From Fredinandcohnia onubensis (GTDB taxonomy: Bacteria; Bacillota; Bacilli; Bacillales; Bacillaceae_L): a stretch of 64,000 nucleotides of DNA. The notes under the pieces are model-generated. The model did no database searches, was not told the DNA's origin, and saw only the letters and a program-made list of their open reading frames with translations. How positions within the stretch are numbered: position 1 is the first letter of the stretch; every line of letters starts with the position of its first letter. This document shows, in pieces, positions 41,546-49,818 of this stretch. The translations under genes and the position numbers were made by a program. The stretch covers positions 627,954 through 691,953 of the forward strand of contig NZ_NSEB01000004.1 in NCBI RefSeq assembly GCF_002734215.1, in the 5' to 3' direction.

Positions 41546-42889
41546 ATGAATGCAGTTGTTATAGCAGTTCTTGTCATGCTAATTCTAAGCTTATTCCGTA
41601 TAAATGTTGTTGTAGCTCTTGCCATAGGGGCAATTGTTGGGGGATTAACAGGTGGTCTCGACATTGCAACAACAGTATCCACATTCACAGAAGGTTTAGG
41701 TGGAAATGCTACAGTCGCATTAAGTTATGCACTACTTGGTAGTTTTGCAGTAGCTATTTCAAAAACAGGATTACCAGATGCGATGGTTGACCTTGCCATC
41801 AAACTTGTAGGGAAGCAAGGGGATAGCAAACGTAAAACCTATTCAAAGGTTTTAATCATCTTAATTATTCTAGCTATTTCTATTTCATCACAAAATATAG
41901 TACCTGTTCATATTGCTTTTATTCCTATTTTAATTCCACCTTTATTAAAGGTATTTAATGAACTCGAAATTGATCGTCGACTTATCGCTACTGTTATTAC
42001 TTTTGGTTTAACAGCTCCATACATTGCCTTACCCGTTGGATTTGGAGAGATTTTCCACGGACTTCTGCAGCAATATATGCTAGAAAGTGGATTAGAAGTG
42101 GCAAAACGAGATATCCCAATTGCTATGTTGATTCCATCTGCAGGGATGGTAGTTGGTTTACTTATCGCAGTTCTATTTTCCTACCGTAAGCCAAAACAAT
42201 ATAAAACGATCGAAATTGCAAATGAGTCAGGTTCAGATATAAACACAACTTATACGAAAAAGAGTCTTAGCTTCGCGACACTTGCCGTGCTTGTTACATT
42301 AGGTATACAGTTAACACTGTCACAAGTATTTGATGTGGATGGCATGATTTTTGGAGCATTGGCCGGAATAGCCGTTCTGTATTTCAGTGGCTCGATGAAA
42401 GTAAGTCAAGCTGACGAAGTCATAACAAGTGGTATGAAAATGATGGCATTCATTGGTTTCGTTATGATCACAGCTTCTGGGTTTGCATCTGTTATTAAGG
42501 AAACAGGGCATGTTGAGGCACTTGTTTCTCAATCAGCGGAATTAATCGGTGGAAATTTATCACTTGCTGCGTTAATGATGTTAATTGTAGGTCTTTTGAT
42601 TACCTTAGGAATTGGTTCATCATTTTCAACGATTCCAATCATCGCAACTATTTTTGTACCATTATGTATGGAAGTTGGATTTAGCCCAATGGCGACAATT
42701 GCTCTTGTTGGAACTGCAGCAGCTCTAGGAGACGCTGGATCACCCGCATCAGATAGTACGCTAGGTCCAACCGCTGGATTAAACGTTGATGGTCAGCATA
42801 ATCATATTTGGGACACTTGTGTACCAACATTTATACACTATAATATTCCACTCATTATTTTCGGCTGGATTGCAGCGATTATCTTATAA
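41546..42889 (+). CDS. yuiF: NhaC-superfamily (Na+/H+ antiporter family) transporter YuiF
   Basis: A 447-residue membrane protein with about 11-12 hydrophobic segments, matching YuiF of B. subtilis. The conserved C-terminal segment GDAGSPASDSTLGPTAGLN corresponds to the ion/substrate site of NhaC-type carriers. Amino-acid transport is as likely as Na+/H+ exchange in this subfamily. AGAAGGAG lies upstream of the ATG. It is a single gene that meets bioY head-on. Confidence 0.87.
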   Translation: MNAVVIAVLVMLILSLFRINVVVALAIGAIVGGLTGGLDIATTVSTFTEGLGGNATVALSYALLGSFAVAISKTGLPDAMVDLAIKLVGKQGDSKRKTYSKVLIILIILAISISSQNIVPVHIAFIPILIPPLLKVFNELEIDRRLIATVITFGLTAPYIALPVGFGEIFHGLLQQYMLESGLEVAKRDIPIAMLIPSAGMVVGLLIAVLFSYRKPKQYKTIEIANESGSDINTTYTKKSLSFATLAVLVTLGIQLTLSQVFDVDGMIFGALAGIAVLYFSGSMKVSQADEVITSGMKMMAFIGFVMITASGFASVIKETGHVEALVSQSAELIGGNLSLAALMMLIVGLLITLGIGSSFSTIPIIATIFVPLCMEVGFSPMATIALVGTAAALGDAGSPASDSTLGPTAGLNVDGQHNHIWDTCVPTFIHYNIPLIIFGWIAAIIL

Positions 42890-42894
42890 AAACT

Positions 42895-42922
42895 TACCCC
42901 CACGAACTTTCGTGGGGGTATT
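42895..42922. terminator. Two-way terminator between yuiF and bioY
   Basis: TACCCCCACGAA and TTCGTGGGGGTA form a 12-bp GC-rich stem. Confidence 0.9.
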
Positions 42923-42926
42923 TCAC

Positions 42927-43541
42927 TTATTTTGATAGATTTGTTGAAGAAGGATTCACAGAGTTTCTAGTAACTGCTCGATAAATTCTTGGTGAAATAA
43001 GAGCTGCGAAGATGGTAAAAGCAAGGTCCTTCACAATAAACCAAGCCATCACACTCCATGCAGCTCCATAGCTCATTTTAACCTCTAACCAAAAATTGAA
43101 AGCAAAGTACATATAGTTTGTACCAATGAAATAGTTCATAAAAAGACCAACAAATGCTGCAATCATAAACGTTTTTAAGGTTGGACTTCCCTTAGCATGT
43201 TCAACGATCTTTCCTGAGAAATAAGCTGTTGCAATGAACGATAAAATAAATCCGCCCGTACCTCCGATGAGTGGAGCTAGCCCTGCTTCAAATCCTGAAA
43301 AAACAGGTGCTCCAGCAATTCCAATTAACATATACACAGTCATAGAAATCGCACCTAATCGACTTCCGAGAAGAAGCCCAGCTAATACTGCAAAAAAGGT
43401 TTGCATAGTTAAAGGTACACCCGCAACCTGTAAAAACGGTACCATTGAGGTAATATTTGCGCCGATCGCCATAAGCGCTGCAAACATTCCAACATATGTA
43501 ATTTCGATTGCACGAATGCGTGGTTTTGATATTGCTGTCAT
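42927..43541 (-). CDS. bioY: Biotin transporter substrate-binding subunit BioY
   Basis: A 204-residue membrane protein, the S component of ECF-type biotin uptake, with about six helices. Typical segments are VPLTMQTFFAVLAGLLLG and GTGGFILSF. GGAGGT precedes the ATG. No EcfA/EcfT genes lie nearby, so it would use a shared energising module or act alone. A BirA-type operator sits over its promoter. Confidence 0.92.
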   Translation of the reverse strand: MTAISKPRIRAIEITYVGMFAALMAIGANITSMVPFLQVAGVPLTMQTFFAVLAGLLLGSRLGAISMTVYMLIGIAGAPVFSGFEAGLAPLIGGTGGFILSFIATAYFSGKIVEHAKGSPTLKTFMIAAFVGLFMNYFIGTNYMYFAFNFWLEVKMSYGAAWSVMAWFIVKDLAFTIFAALISPRIYRAVTRNSVNPSSTNLSK

Positions 43542-43576
43542 TATGTGTTAACCTCCGTGTTTTTTTAGTTAACAAA

Positions 43577-43605
43577 ATCGTAAAACAAGATTCATTATAT
43601 GTCAA
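43577..43605 (-). promoter_or_regulatory. Promoter of bioY
   Basis: On the minus strand TTGACA (43605-43600), 17-bp spacer, TACGAT (43582-43577). Confidence 0.75.
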
Positions 43606-43629
43606 CAAAAAAAAACAGAAGTTAACAAA
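43598..43629 (-). promoter_or_regulatory. BirA-type biotin repressor operator
   Basis: On the minus strand TTTGTTAAC, 14 bases, GTTGACATA. This is the BirA dyad form (TTGTTAAC, 14-16 bp, GTTAACAA) with one or two mismatches in the second half. The second half covers the bioY -35 box, so binding should block RNA polymerase when biotin is plentiful. Confidence 0.8.
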
Positions 43630-43811
43630 TGAAAAGTGAAGTCATATGAATTCGATGACGTTGATAGAATATATGTAGATATGATCCTTCAAATTATCTC
43701 CAATTGTTATACTTAAAAAATTTTTTTACCATCCAATATAAGAAAAAAGTGTCAAAAGGGATGTCCTTTAAATATAATGCCCATATCCGAAAATGTTGGG
43801 AGCGGTCGGAA

Positions 43812-44579
43812 ATGAGTATTGGAATTGTATTAATGGGCCTTTTTGTCGGTTTTTTGGTCGGACTAACAGGTGTTGGTGGAGCGGCATTGTTAACCCCATT
43901 CTTAATCTTAATTGGTATTAATCCACTAATTGCAGTTGGAACAGACTTTGTCTATAACTCAATTACGAAATTTTTTGGATCTGTACAGCATTTTCGGCAG
44001 AAAACAATCAATTTTAAGCTTGTAAAATATTTAGCTATAGGCAGTGTTCCAAGTGCAATCTTAGCAGTGACTACTTTGCATTTTGTTGGGGGAGATAAAC
44101 TCCTGCAAGGGGAAATAGTAAAGCATGCGCTTGGATATGTTCTTATGATGGTTGCCATTGCGACCGTAATAAAAACCTTGTTCAGTTCTCGTTTTACAAG
44201 CAGCTCCTATAGTATAAAACCTATTGAAGATAAAGCAAAAGCAACCATTCTTTTAGGCGCCATCCTTGGTTTTATAGTTGGGTTAACCTCAGTCGGTTCT
44301 GGGTCGCTATTTGCCCTTGCTATGCTGTTATTTTATCAATTGCGCACTTCGGAATTAGTTGGCACCGACATCGCCCATGCGTTTATTTTAGTCACGGTGA
44401 GTAGTTTTTTTCACCTAGGTTTTGGAAATGTTGACTTTCTATTGGTTGCAAATTTACTTTGTGGTTCGATTCCAGGTGTAATCATTGGAAGTACCCTGTC
44501 TGCAAAGGTTCCTATGAAACCATTGCAAACCGTAATTGGTGTCATCATTTTTATAAGTGGTTTGAAGTTAATTTATTAA
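43812..44579 (+). CDS. TauE/SafE family permease
   Basis: A 255-residue membrane protein with about eight hydrophobic segments. The two family repeats begin with GFLVGLTGVGGAALLTPFL and GFIVGLTSVGSGSLFALAM. These proteins are linked to transport of sulfite, sulfonates or other small anions. I chose the ATG at 43812, just after GGGAGCGGTCGG, because the longer frame from 43704 adds 36 polar residues without a site. The substrate is unknown. Confidence 0.85.
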   Translation: MSIGIVLMGLFVGFLVGLTGVGGAALLTPFLILIGINPLIAVGTDFVYNSITKFFGSVQHFRQKTINFKLVKYLAIGSVPSAILAVTTLHFVGGDKLLQGEIVKHALGYVLMMVAIATVIKTLFSSRFTSSSYSIKPIEDKAKATILLGAILGFIVGLTSVGSGSLFALAMLLFYQLRTSELVGTDIAHAFILVTVSSFFHLGFGNVDFLLVANLLCGSIPGVIIGSTLSAKVPMKPLQTVIGVIIFISGLKLIY

Positions 44580-44611
44580 CCCAAGAAAGTGAATAAATTG
44601 CTAACTATATT

Positions 44612-44642
44612 GCCTTAGTGTAAAATTACACTAAGGCTTTTG
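44612..44642 (+). terminator. Terminator after the TauE gene
   Basis: GCCTTAGTGTAA and TTACACTAAGGC, a perfect 12-bp stem with a 2-base loop, then TTTTG. Confidence 0.9.
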
Positions 44643-44687
44643 TGTCTACTAAAATAAGTAGCGTTACTTTTGAAATAGGTGATTAAC

Positions 44688-45146
44688 ATGGATAAAGAAC
44701 AATTAACGAAATTGCTTTCTGAAAAATTGAAACTTATCCGGACTGAAAAAGGATATACACAAGATAAAATGGCAGAAATCTTGGGGATCTCAAAAAAGAC
44801 GTTGGTGCAAATTGAAAAAGGAAGAATTCAAGCCGGTTGGACATGTGTTGTCGCTGTTTGCGCATTATTTCGAGATAGTGAAATTATTCAAACGACGTTA
44901 GGCGGAGATCCTGTTGATGTCATTGAAATCGTTGGACGAAATGGGATTGACCGGGCAAAGGAACGTACATTAGGCGGAAAGCTATGGTGGAAGGACCTTC
45001 AGGGGGAAGGGAAGTTTCGTCTTCAACAAAATGTGATTAGCCAGCATTATCGTATTTTGGACGAAGCTAATTTTCGATGGTATTCTTCGTTCGATAAGGA
45101 GGAAGCTTACAATAGACTAGTTGAACTTTCAACTGAAGCCAATTAA
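44688..45146 (+). CDS. XRE family helix-turn-helix transcriptional regulator
   Basis: A 152-residue protein with an N-terminal XRE/Cro-type HTH (about residues 10-62; GYTQDKMAEILGISKKTLVQ is the helix-turn-helix core). The C-terminal ~90 residues are conserved-looking but match no effector domain I know. I chose the ATG at 44688 because AATAGGTGAT lies about 5 bases upstream; a GTG at 44679 is inside that site. Target genes are unknown. No operon partner. Confidence 0.85.
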   Translation: MDKEQLTKLLSEKLKLIRTEKGYTQDKMAEILGISKKTLVQIEKGRIQAGWTCVVAVCALFRDSEIIQTTLGGDPVDVIEIVGRNGIDRAKERTLGGKLWWKDLQGEGKFRLQQNVISQHYRILDEANFRWYSSFDKEEAYNRLVELSTEAN

Positions 45147-45148
45147 AA

Positions 45149-45176
45149 ACGGGGCAAACTACTTAGCCCCATTTTT
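45149..45176. terminator. Terminator between the XRE regulator and a small gene
   Basis: GGGGC and GCCCC around a 10-base loop with A's before and T's after. The minus-strand small gene ends inside it. Confidence 0.75.
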
Positions 45177-45269
45177 CGTTTTCTTTACTGTTTTACTCTT
45201 TGAATACGTAGATGAAGTTAAGTTGTTGTTTGCTGCAGCTTCTTCGTTAAGTCGTTCTTTTTTAGCCAT
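45159..45269 (-). CDS. Very small basic protein, 36 residues
   Basis: A 36-residue basic, hydrophilic protein: MAKKERLNEEAAANNN, then a Ser/Thr-rich middle and a lysine-rich tail (KSKTVKKTKNGAK). GGAGGAAGTT lies directly upstream of the ATG with proper spacing, the main evidence that it is real. It has no membrane segment. It sits 22 bases after the 53-residue gene on the same strand, so the pair is probably one transcript. Family not recognised. Confidence 0.6.
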   Translation of the reverse strand: MAKKERLNEEAAANNNLTSSTYSKSKTVKKTKNGAK

Positions 45270-45291
45270 TTAACTTCCTCCATGTCATTCA

Positions 45292-45453
45292 TTAATGGTC
45301 GATGGAAAAATCATCGTAGCGTTCATTTAGGTATACATTTTCGCCTGTGGCGAAATTTATATTTCGAAGATCAAGCTCTGGGTCAAGTTGATTGACAAGC
45401 TGTTCTTCTTTGCTTTGTGTTAGTCTAAATAAGTCTCTATCTATGTCTTTCAT
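45292..45453 (-). CDS. Very small acidic protein, 53 residues
   Basis: A 53-residue acidic protein starting MKDIDRDLFRLTQSKEEQ and ending ERYDDFSIDH. GAGGAGGTAAAAA gives a near-perfect ribosome binding site 8 bases before the ATG. No signal peptide or membrane segment. It is followed by the 36-residue basic gene. Function unknown; small sporulation or stress proteins of this kind are common in Bacillaceae, but I cannot name a family. Confidence 0.65.
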   Translation of the reverse strand: MKDIDRDLFRLTQSKEEQLVNQLDPELDLRNINFATGENVYLNERYDDFSIDH

Positions 45454-45510
45454 TGATTTTTACCTCCTCGTATTTTATCATGTCCTAAACCAAATAAATT
45501 TCATTCTTTT

Positions 45511-45549
45511 AAATAAAAAAGAACGATAGGCAAATTTTTACCTTCGTTC
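45511..45549 (-). terminator. Terminator after the Tyr/Pro-rich protein gene
   Basis: GAACGATAGG and CCTTCGTTC pair with one bulge; on the minus strand it ends in TTTTTTATTT. Confidence 0.7.
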
Positions 45550-45568
45550 CACAGCAGTCTATTCATTT

Positions 45569-46000
45569 TTACCGCCATCTTAATGCAATTGTTAACTGAC
45601 TCGATTTAGTGCCAGCTACACTAGCCTCTAAATGAAGATTTAAACCATCAGGATTAAAGGTCGCTTTAACTTGCGACTTAATTCCTGTTGATTTTAACAA
45701 TCGATTTACTTCCTTATCATTTGATGCTTGTGCAGCAGCCATTACCTGTTTTGCAAATTCTTTTGAATCAGCTAATTTAGCAAGCATTATGCTTGCATCC
45801 ATCATTAGAATTCTCATTTCTTCTGCAGATTCCTTAAATAACGTCGGGTCAACTTCCGGTAATTTTCGATAATATGGGGCTGGATAATACGTACTAGGGT
45901 CAGGAAACACGGAATGTCTTGTGATGTTAGAATAATATCCTGGATACAAAACCGTCCTTGGTGGTCCTTGATTCCCATAGACAAACGGATGATAGTACAA
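45569..46000 (-). CDS. Conserved protein with Tyr/Pro-rich N-terminus
   Basis: A 143-residue protein. Residues 1-45 are rich in Tyr, Pro and His (YYHPFVYGNQGPP), as in many spore-surface proteins. The rest is a helical segment (ESAEEMRILMMDASIMLAKL) and a short beta-rich tail ending LTIALRWR. The start is TTG with AGGGAGG 7 bases upstream. No signal peptide. A spore-coat role would be a guess from composition only. Confidence 0.65.
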   Translation of the reverse strand: MYYHPFVYGNQGPPRTVLYPGYYSNITRHSVFPDPSTYYPAPYYRKLPEVDPTLFKESAEEMRILMMDASIMLAKLADSKEFAKQVMAAAQASNDKEVNRLLKSTGIKSQVKATFNPDGLNLHLEASVAGTKSSQLTIALRWR

Positions 46001-46081
46001 CTCTAGACCTCCCTTATCAAAATTCCCTTACAATATATGTTAATTTTTTGATAAGGTGCTTTTTATCCTTGCCCTCCGGAT

Positions 46082-46936
46082 TTACATGCTTACAATGCCC
46101 AACATTTTTAACACAATTCCTTCCCACCTTTTCCAAGGAAGAACATTCTTTAGAAATATTGAGGAACTTACTCCTTTTCCCACAGGATAGCGAAGTTTGG
46201 ACAAGGAACCCTTTTGGGCAAGCTTCACAATGAACTGTGCAACCTCAAGCGGGTCTCCATATGAAGCTTGGCCTTTTTCAAGTCTTGCTAGGATTTTCTT
46301 CATCATATGATGATAGGGAGATGTGGGTTGCAATGATTGTTCAGCAATCTTTGTTCCGCTGCTCCAAATATTCGTTTGGAATGAGCCAGGTTCAATTAGG
46401 GCAACGTCTATACCAAAAGGTCTTACTTCTAGCTGTAATGATTCACACCAGCCTTCTAAGGCGAATTTAGAGGCAACATATGGAGATAGACCTGGAAACC
46501 CGATTTTCCCACTGATACTGCTAATATTTATGATTTTTCCCGATCCTTGATGTCTCATATATGGAAGAACAAGTTTTGTAACCTCGATTAACCCGAAAAA
46601 ATTTGTTTCAAATTGGGCTTTGTATTCATTCAGCGAAATTTCTTCGACAAACCCGCCTGTTGCAAAACCGGCGTTGTTCAATAGGATATCAATTCTCCCA
46701 AGATTATCTAGAGTTCCCCCAAAATCATGTAAGGACTTAGCATCCGTCACATCCAATTGACAAAAAAGAAGATTTTCTTCTAAAGTAGAATCATTTAATT
46801 TATGAAGTACATTTTTTTTCTTTTCTAAATCTCTCATTGTTGCTACAACAAAGTAGCCTTTTTTCAGAAACTCGATTGAACTTAAGAGTCCAAATCCACC
46901 TGAAGCACCGGTTATGATCACAATGGGTTTTTCCAC
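46082..46936 (-). CDS. Short-chain dehydrogenase/reductase
   Basis: A 284-residue classical SDR. The cofactor loop is TGASGGFG (9-16), NNAG follows at 87-90, and the active site is Ser140 with Tyr153 and Lys157 (YVASK). The C-terminal 80 residues are longer than in the minimal SDR and contain basic and hydrophobic patches. The start is GTG with AAGGAGAG upstream. The substrate is unknown. Confidence 0.88.
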   Translation of the reverse strand: MEKPIVIITGASGGFGLLSSIEFLKKGYFVVATMRDLEKKKNVLHKLNDSTLEENLLFCQLDVTDAKSLHDFGGTLDNLGRIDILLNNAGFATGGFVEEISLNEYKAQFETNFFGLIEVTKLVLPYMRHQGSGKIINISSISGKIGFPGLSPYVASKFALEGWCESLQLEVRPFGIDVALIEPGSFQTNIWSSGTKIAEQSLQPTSPYHHMMKKILARLEKGQASYGDPLEVAQFIVKLAQKGSLSKLRYPVGKGVSSSIFLKNVLPWKRWEGIVLKMLGIVSM

Positions 46937-47051
46937 GCTTTTCTCTCCTTAATCCATTTAAAAAGGTTTCTAATATTATCCATTTAATCTTATAATAGAA
47001 AGTAGTGAGTATCTACAATTTAATATTTCAACCTGATAAGGCAGGGATAAG

Positions 47052-47654
47052 ATGGATCTAAATGAAATCGTGTCAATTATTCAGGAAAACGGATATATAG
47101 GACTTTATTTATGGTTGTGGGTGGGGGCTTTTATCATTCCAATCCCTAATGAAGTCATTGTTTCAACAATTGGATTTTTTGCTTCAGAGGATGTTTTTGT
47201 ACCTTGGAGGATTTTTTTAGTTACATATGCAGGTATTCTAACAGCCGTCACTACCAGTTATATCTTTGGACGCTTTGCAGGACATGCGATGGTTGTCCTC
47301 TTAAATAAACAAAATAAGATGAGAAAAAAGATTGATCGTGGATTATCTCTTATTGAAAAATACAATGCGTTTGCGTTGGCTTTTTGTTACTTCGTACCAG
47401 GCTTTCGAATTCTATTTCCGTTCTTATTCGGTTTTAGTAAAATATCCTTTTTTAAATTTGCAACTACCCTTTACACAGCTATATTTGTATGGGTGTCCAT
47501 TATTTTTTCTGTTGGGTATTTTGCAGGGGAAGAGTTCATAGACGGTTTTATTAAATATTACGATATTGTCATTGGTATAGCTGTTGCAGCAATGGTAGTA
47601 TTTGTATTGGTTAAGATAAAAAAGACGCGAAAACTCCGTAAGCTTTCACATTGA
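47052..47654 (+). CDS. DedA family membrane protein
   Basis: A 200-residue membrane protein of the DedA/SNARE-associated (PF09335) family, whose members include flippases for undecaprenyl phosphate and phospholipids. The hallmark re-entrant segments are visible: IPIPNEVIVSTIGFFAS and FCYFVPGFRILFPFLFGFS, with the family's Arg in the second. About five hydrophobic segments. Its stop lies 14 bases before the next gene. Confidence 0.85.
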   Translation: MDLNEIVSIIQENGYIGLYLWLWVGAFIIPIPNEVIVSTIGFFASEDVFVPWRIFLVTYAGILTAVTTSYIFGRFAGHAMVVLLNKQNKMRKKIDRGLSLIEKYNAFALAFCYFVPGFRILFPFLFGFSKISFFKFATTLYTAIFVWVSIIFSVGYFAGEEFIDGFIKYYDIVIGIAVAAMVVFVLVKIKKTRKLRKLSH

Positions 47655-47668
47655 GAGGATGTCCTAAA

Positions 47669-48727
47669 ATGAAAAAGCTATCTTTAATTCTAGTATTATC
47701 TATAATAACTGGTTGTTCAGAGAAACAGCCTCTTGATGAACCTGTAAAGGAAACTGTTTCAAATCCGACTATTATTGCGACAAACCTCACCATTCCATGG
47801 ATGATAACCAAAACAGACAGAACCTTCCTTATACCAGAACGTGTTGGGAGGTTATCAGAAATTGAGGAAGCTACTGGGAAAGTAACGCCACAGCAACTAA
47901 ACCTTCAAAAAGAAATTGTACACCAAGGGGAGGGCGGCTTTCTTGGATTTACGCTTGCACCCGATTATGACTCAAATCAGGCATTTTTGTATCATACATA
48001 TCTGGAGAACGGAGAAATTTTAAATCGCGTGATTCTTGTCGAAAGAAACGATTCAACTTGGGAAGAAAAGTCAGTCTTACTAGAGGGAATCCCTGGTGGA
48101 AGAATTCATAATGGAGGTCGAATTAAGATTGGCCCAGATCAAAAACTTTATGTTACAGCAGGTGATGCAGGAGTTCCGGAAAACTCTCAAAACAAAACAA
48201 GCCTTGCCGGCAAAATCCTTCGAATGAACCTAGATGGCTCTATTCCGAATGACAATCCTTTTCCTAACTCCTATGTCTATTCATATGGTCATCGGAACCC
48301 TCAAGGGCTTGCATGGAATGAAAAAGGAACATTATACAGCACAGAACATGGACAAAGTGCACATGATGAGATTAATCTGATTGAACCGGGTAAAAACTAC
48401 GGATGGCCTGTTATTGAAGGGGATGAGACTGAGGCTGGTATGATAACACCAATTTATCATACAGGCGAGGAAACATGGGCACCTTCTGGCATCGATTATG
48501 CAAATGGCAAGCTTTATATCGCCACGTTACGTGGATCGAAAGTGAGAAGCTATGATGTTGAGTCAGGTAGAATTGACACGATCCTTGATATCAATAGCCG
48601 AATGAGAGACGTGTACATAGAAGATAGCACCCTTTATACCGTTTCAAATAACACAGACGGACGCGGGAATCCAAAAGAAGATGATGACAAGCTTCTTTCA
48701 ATCCAATTATCAGCAATTCGGAAATAA
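47669..48727 (+). CDS. PQQ-type soluble aldose sugar dehydrogenase-like lipoprotein
   Basis: A 352-residue lipoprotein. The signal peptide ends in the lipobox ITGC with Cys16. The mature part is a beta-propeller of the glucose/sorbosone dehydrogenase family, with motifs GEGGFLGFTLAPDY, GGRIHNGGRIKIGPD, YSYGHRNPQGLAW and STEHGQSAHDEIN. Related enzymes use PQQ, which bacilli are not known to make, so the cofactor or activity is uncertain. I chose the ATG at 47669 because it begins the signal peptide, with AGAGGAT upstream. Confidence 0.85.
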   Translation: MKKLSLILVLSIITGCSEKQPLDEPVKETVSNPTIIATNLTIPWMITKTDRTFLIPERVGRLSEIEEATGKVTPQQLNLQKEIVHQGEGGFLGFTLAPDYDSNQAFLYHTYLENGEILNRVILVERNDSTWEEKSVLLEGIPGGRIHNGGRIKIGPDQKLYVTAGDAGVPENSQNKTSLAGKILRMNLDGSIPNDNPFPNSYVYSYGHRNPQGLAWNEKGTLYSTEHGQSAHDEINLIEPGKNYGWPVIEGDETEAGMITPIYHTGEETWAPSGIDYANGKLYIATLRGSKVRSYDVESGRIDTILDINSRMRDVYIEDSTLYTVSNNTDGRGNPKEDDDKLLSIQLSAIRK

Positions 48728-48748
48728 ACGAGAACGAGGAGAAGAAGA

Positions 48749-49132
48749 ATGGTAGAAAATTCGTTAATCAAGACTTTAGGGATTACAATTGAAGAGGTGA
48801 CACCTGACCGAGTGACAGCGACTATGCCAGTTGATGAACGCACACGTCAGCCTTTTGGTGTTTTGCATGGTGGGGCATCTGTTGCGTTAGCGGAAACTGT
48901 TGCTAGTGTAGGCACATACAATTTAGTAGATCGCGATACTCAAGGCTGTGCAGGTCTTGAAATTAATGCTAACCATATTCGCGCAAAAAAGGATGGCATC
49001 GTAAAAGCAATCGGCACTCCCCTTCATAAAGGAAGAACAACAATGGTCTGGGATGTAAAAATAGTCGACGAAGAAGATAACCTAATCTGCGTATCACGCT
49101 GCACCACAGCAATTATCAACTTGAAAAAATGA
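48749..49132 (+). CDS. yuxO: Hotdog-fold acyl-CoA thioesterase (PaaI/YuxO type)
   Basis: A 127-residue hotdog-fold protein. HGGASVALAETVAS (about residues 41-54) carries the family's catalytic Glu within the central helix. It hydrolyses acyl- or aroyl-CoA; related proteins act in menaquinone synthesis as DHNA-CoA thioesterases. It lies next to the mrp operon, as yuxO does in B. subtilis. GAGGAGAAG precedes the ATG. Confidence 0.88.
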   Translation: MVENSLIKTLGITIEEVTPDRVTATMPVDERTRQPFGVLHGGASVALAETVASVGTYNLVDRDTQGCAGLEINANHIRAKKDGIVKAIGTPLHKGRTTMVWDVKIVDEEDNLICVSRCTTAIINLKK

Positions 49133-49138
49133 AGCCCG

Positions 49139-49172
49139 AAAAAGCGAGGACCCCAGGTGTCCTCGCTTTACT
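49139..49172. terminator. Two-way terminator between yuxO and mrpG
   Basis: AAAGCGAGGAC and GTCCTCGCTTT, 11-bp stem, between convergent genes. Confidence 0.9.
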
Positions 49173-49550
49173 TTATTGACTAACTTTTTCTTTTTCTTTT
49201 ACCTTTGAATGGTGTGCCTTATCTTTTAAGTCATCTTGGGAGCTTTTTTCCCAAAGTGGAACCTTTGTATTATAGGCAGCGCGGCTTATCAAATGTCCGG
49301 CAACTGGTGATGTCAGAAAGAGAAAGACGAATCCCAGAATCAACCTCGCATTCATATAGCCTTCAATGAGCCAGAAGTATAGAAACGTTCCAAGTAATAT
49401 CGAAAGAACCCCTAGTGTCCCACTTTTAGATACTGCATGGTTTCTTGTGTACACATCTGGTAAACGGAGAATTCCAATCGCACTTAATATGCTTAAAAGT
49501 GCTCCGAATAAAATAATGACTGCGAACAAAATTTTAAGCGTCTCGGTCAT
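49173..49550 (-). CDS. mrpG: Mrp antiporter subunit G
   Basis: The last subunit of the Mrp (Sha) Na+/H+ antiporter, 125 residues with three helices and a polar C-terminal tail. RLPDVYTRNHAVSKSGTLGV is the family signature. I prefer the ATG at 49550 because it matches the family start; an in-frame TTG at 49556 has closer spacing to AAAGGAG. It overlaps the end of mrpF. Confidence 0.93.
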   Translation of the reverse strand: MTETLKILFAVIILFGALLSILSAIGILRLPDVYTRNHAVSKSGTLGVLSILLGTFLYFWLIEGYMNARLILGFVFLFLTSPVAGHLISRAAYNTKVPLWEKSSQDDLKDKAHHSKVKEKEKVSQ

Positions 49551-49818
49551 GTTCAATTACGACTCCTTTCTCAAGGAACTTCGAAAAGGCTACCGTGCCA
49601 ACAAATGCTACAATCGCAATCAGTAAGATGACCTCAAGGAATGAATTTGAGCGCAGAATGACTGAAATAATCGCGGTAATTCCAACTAAATTGACTCCAA
49701 TTGCATCGAGTGCAATGACCTTGTCAGAAATCGAAGGTCCCTTAATTACACGGTATAAATAAGCAATCGTTGAAACCGATAAGCAGACAAGTGCAATATT
49801 AAGTATAATCTCAAACAT
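49534..49818 (-). CDS. mrpF: Mrp antiporter subunit F
   Basis: A small 94-residue subunit of the Mrp complex with three helices and the conserved RVIKGPSISDKVIALDAIGV stretch. The start overlaps the mrpE stop (TAATG) and the end overlaps mrpG. Confidence 0.93.
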   Translation of the reverse strand: MFEIILNIALVCLSVSTIAYLYRVIKGPSISDKVIALDAIGVNLVGITAIISVILRSNSFLEVILLIAIVAFVGTVAFSKFLEKGVVIEHDRDA

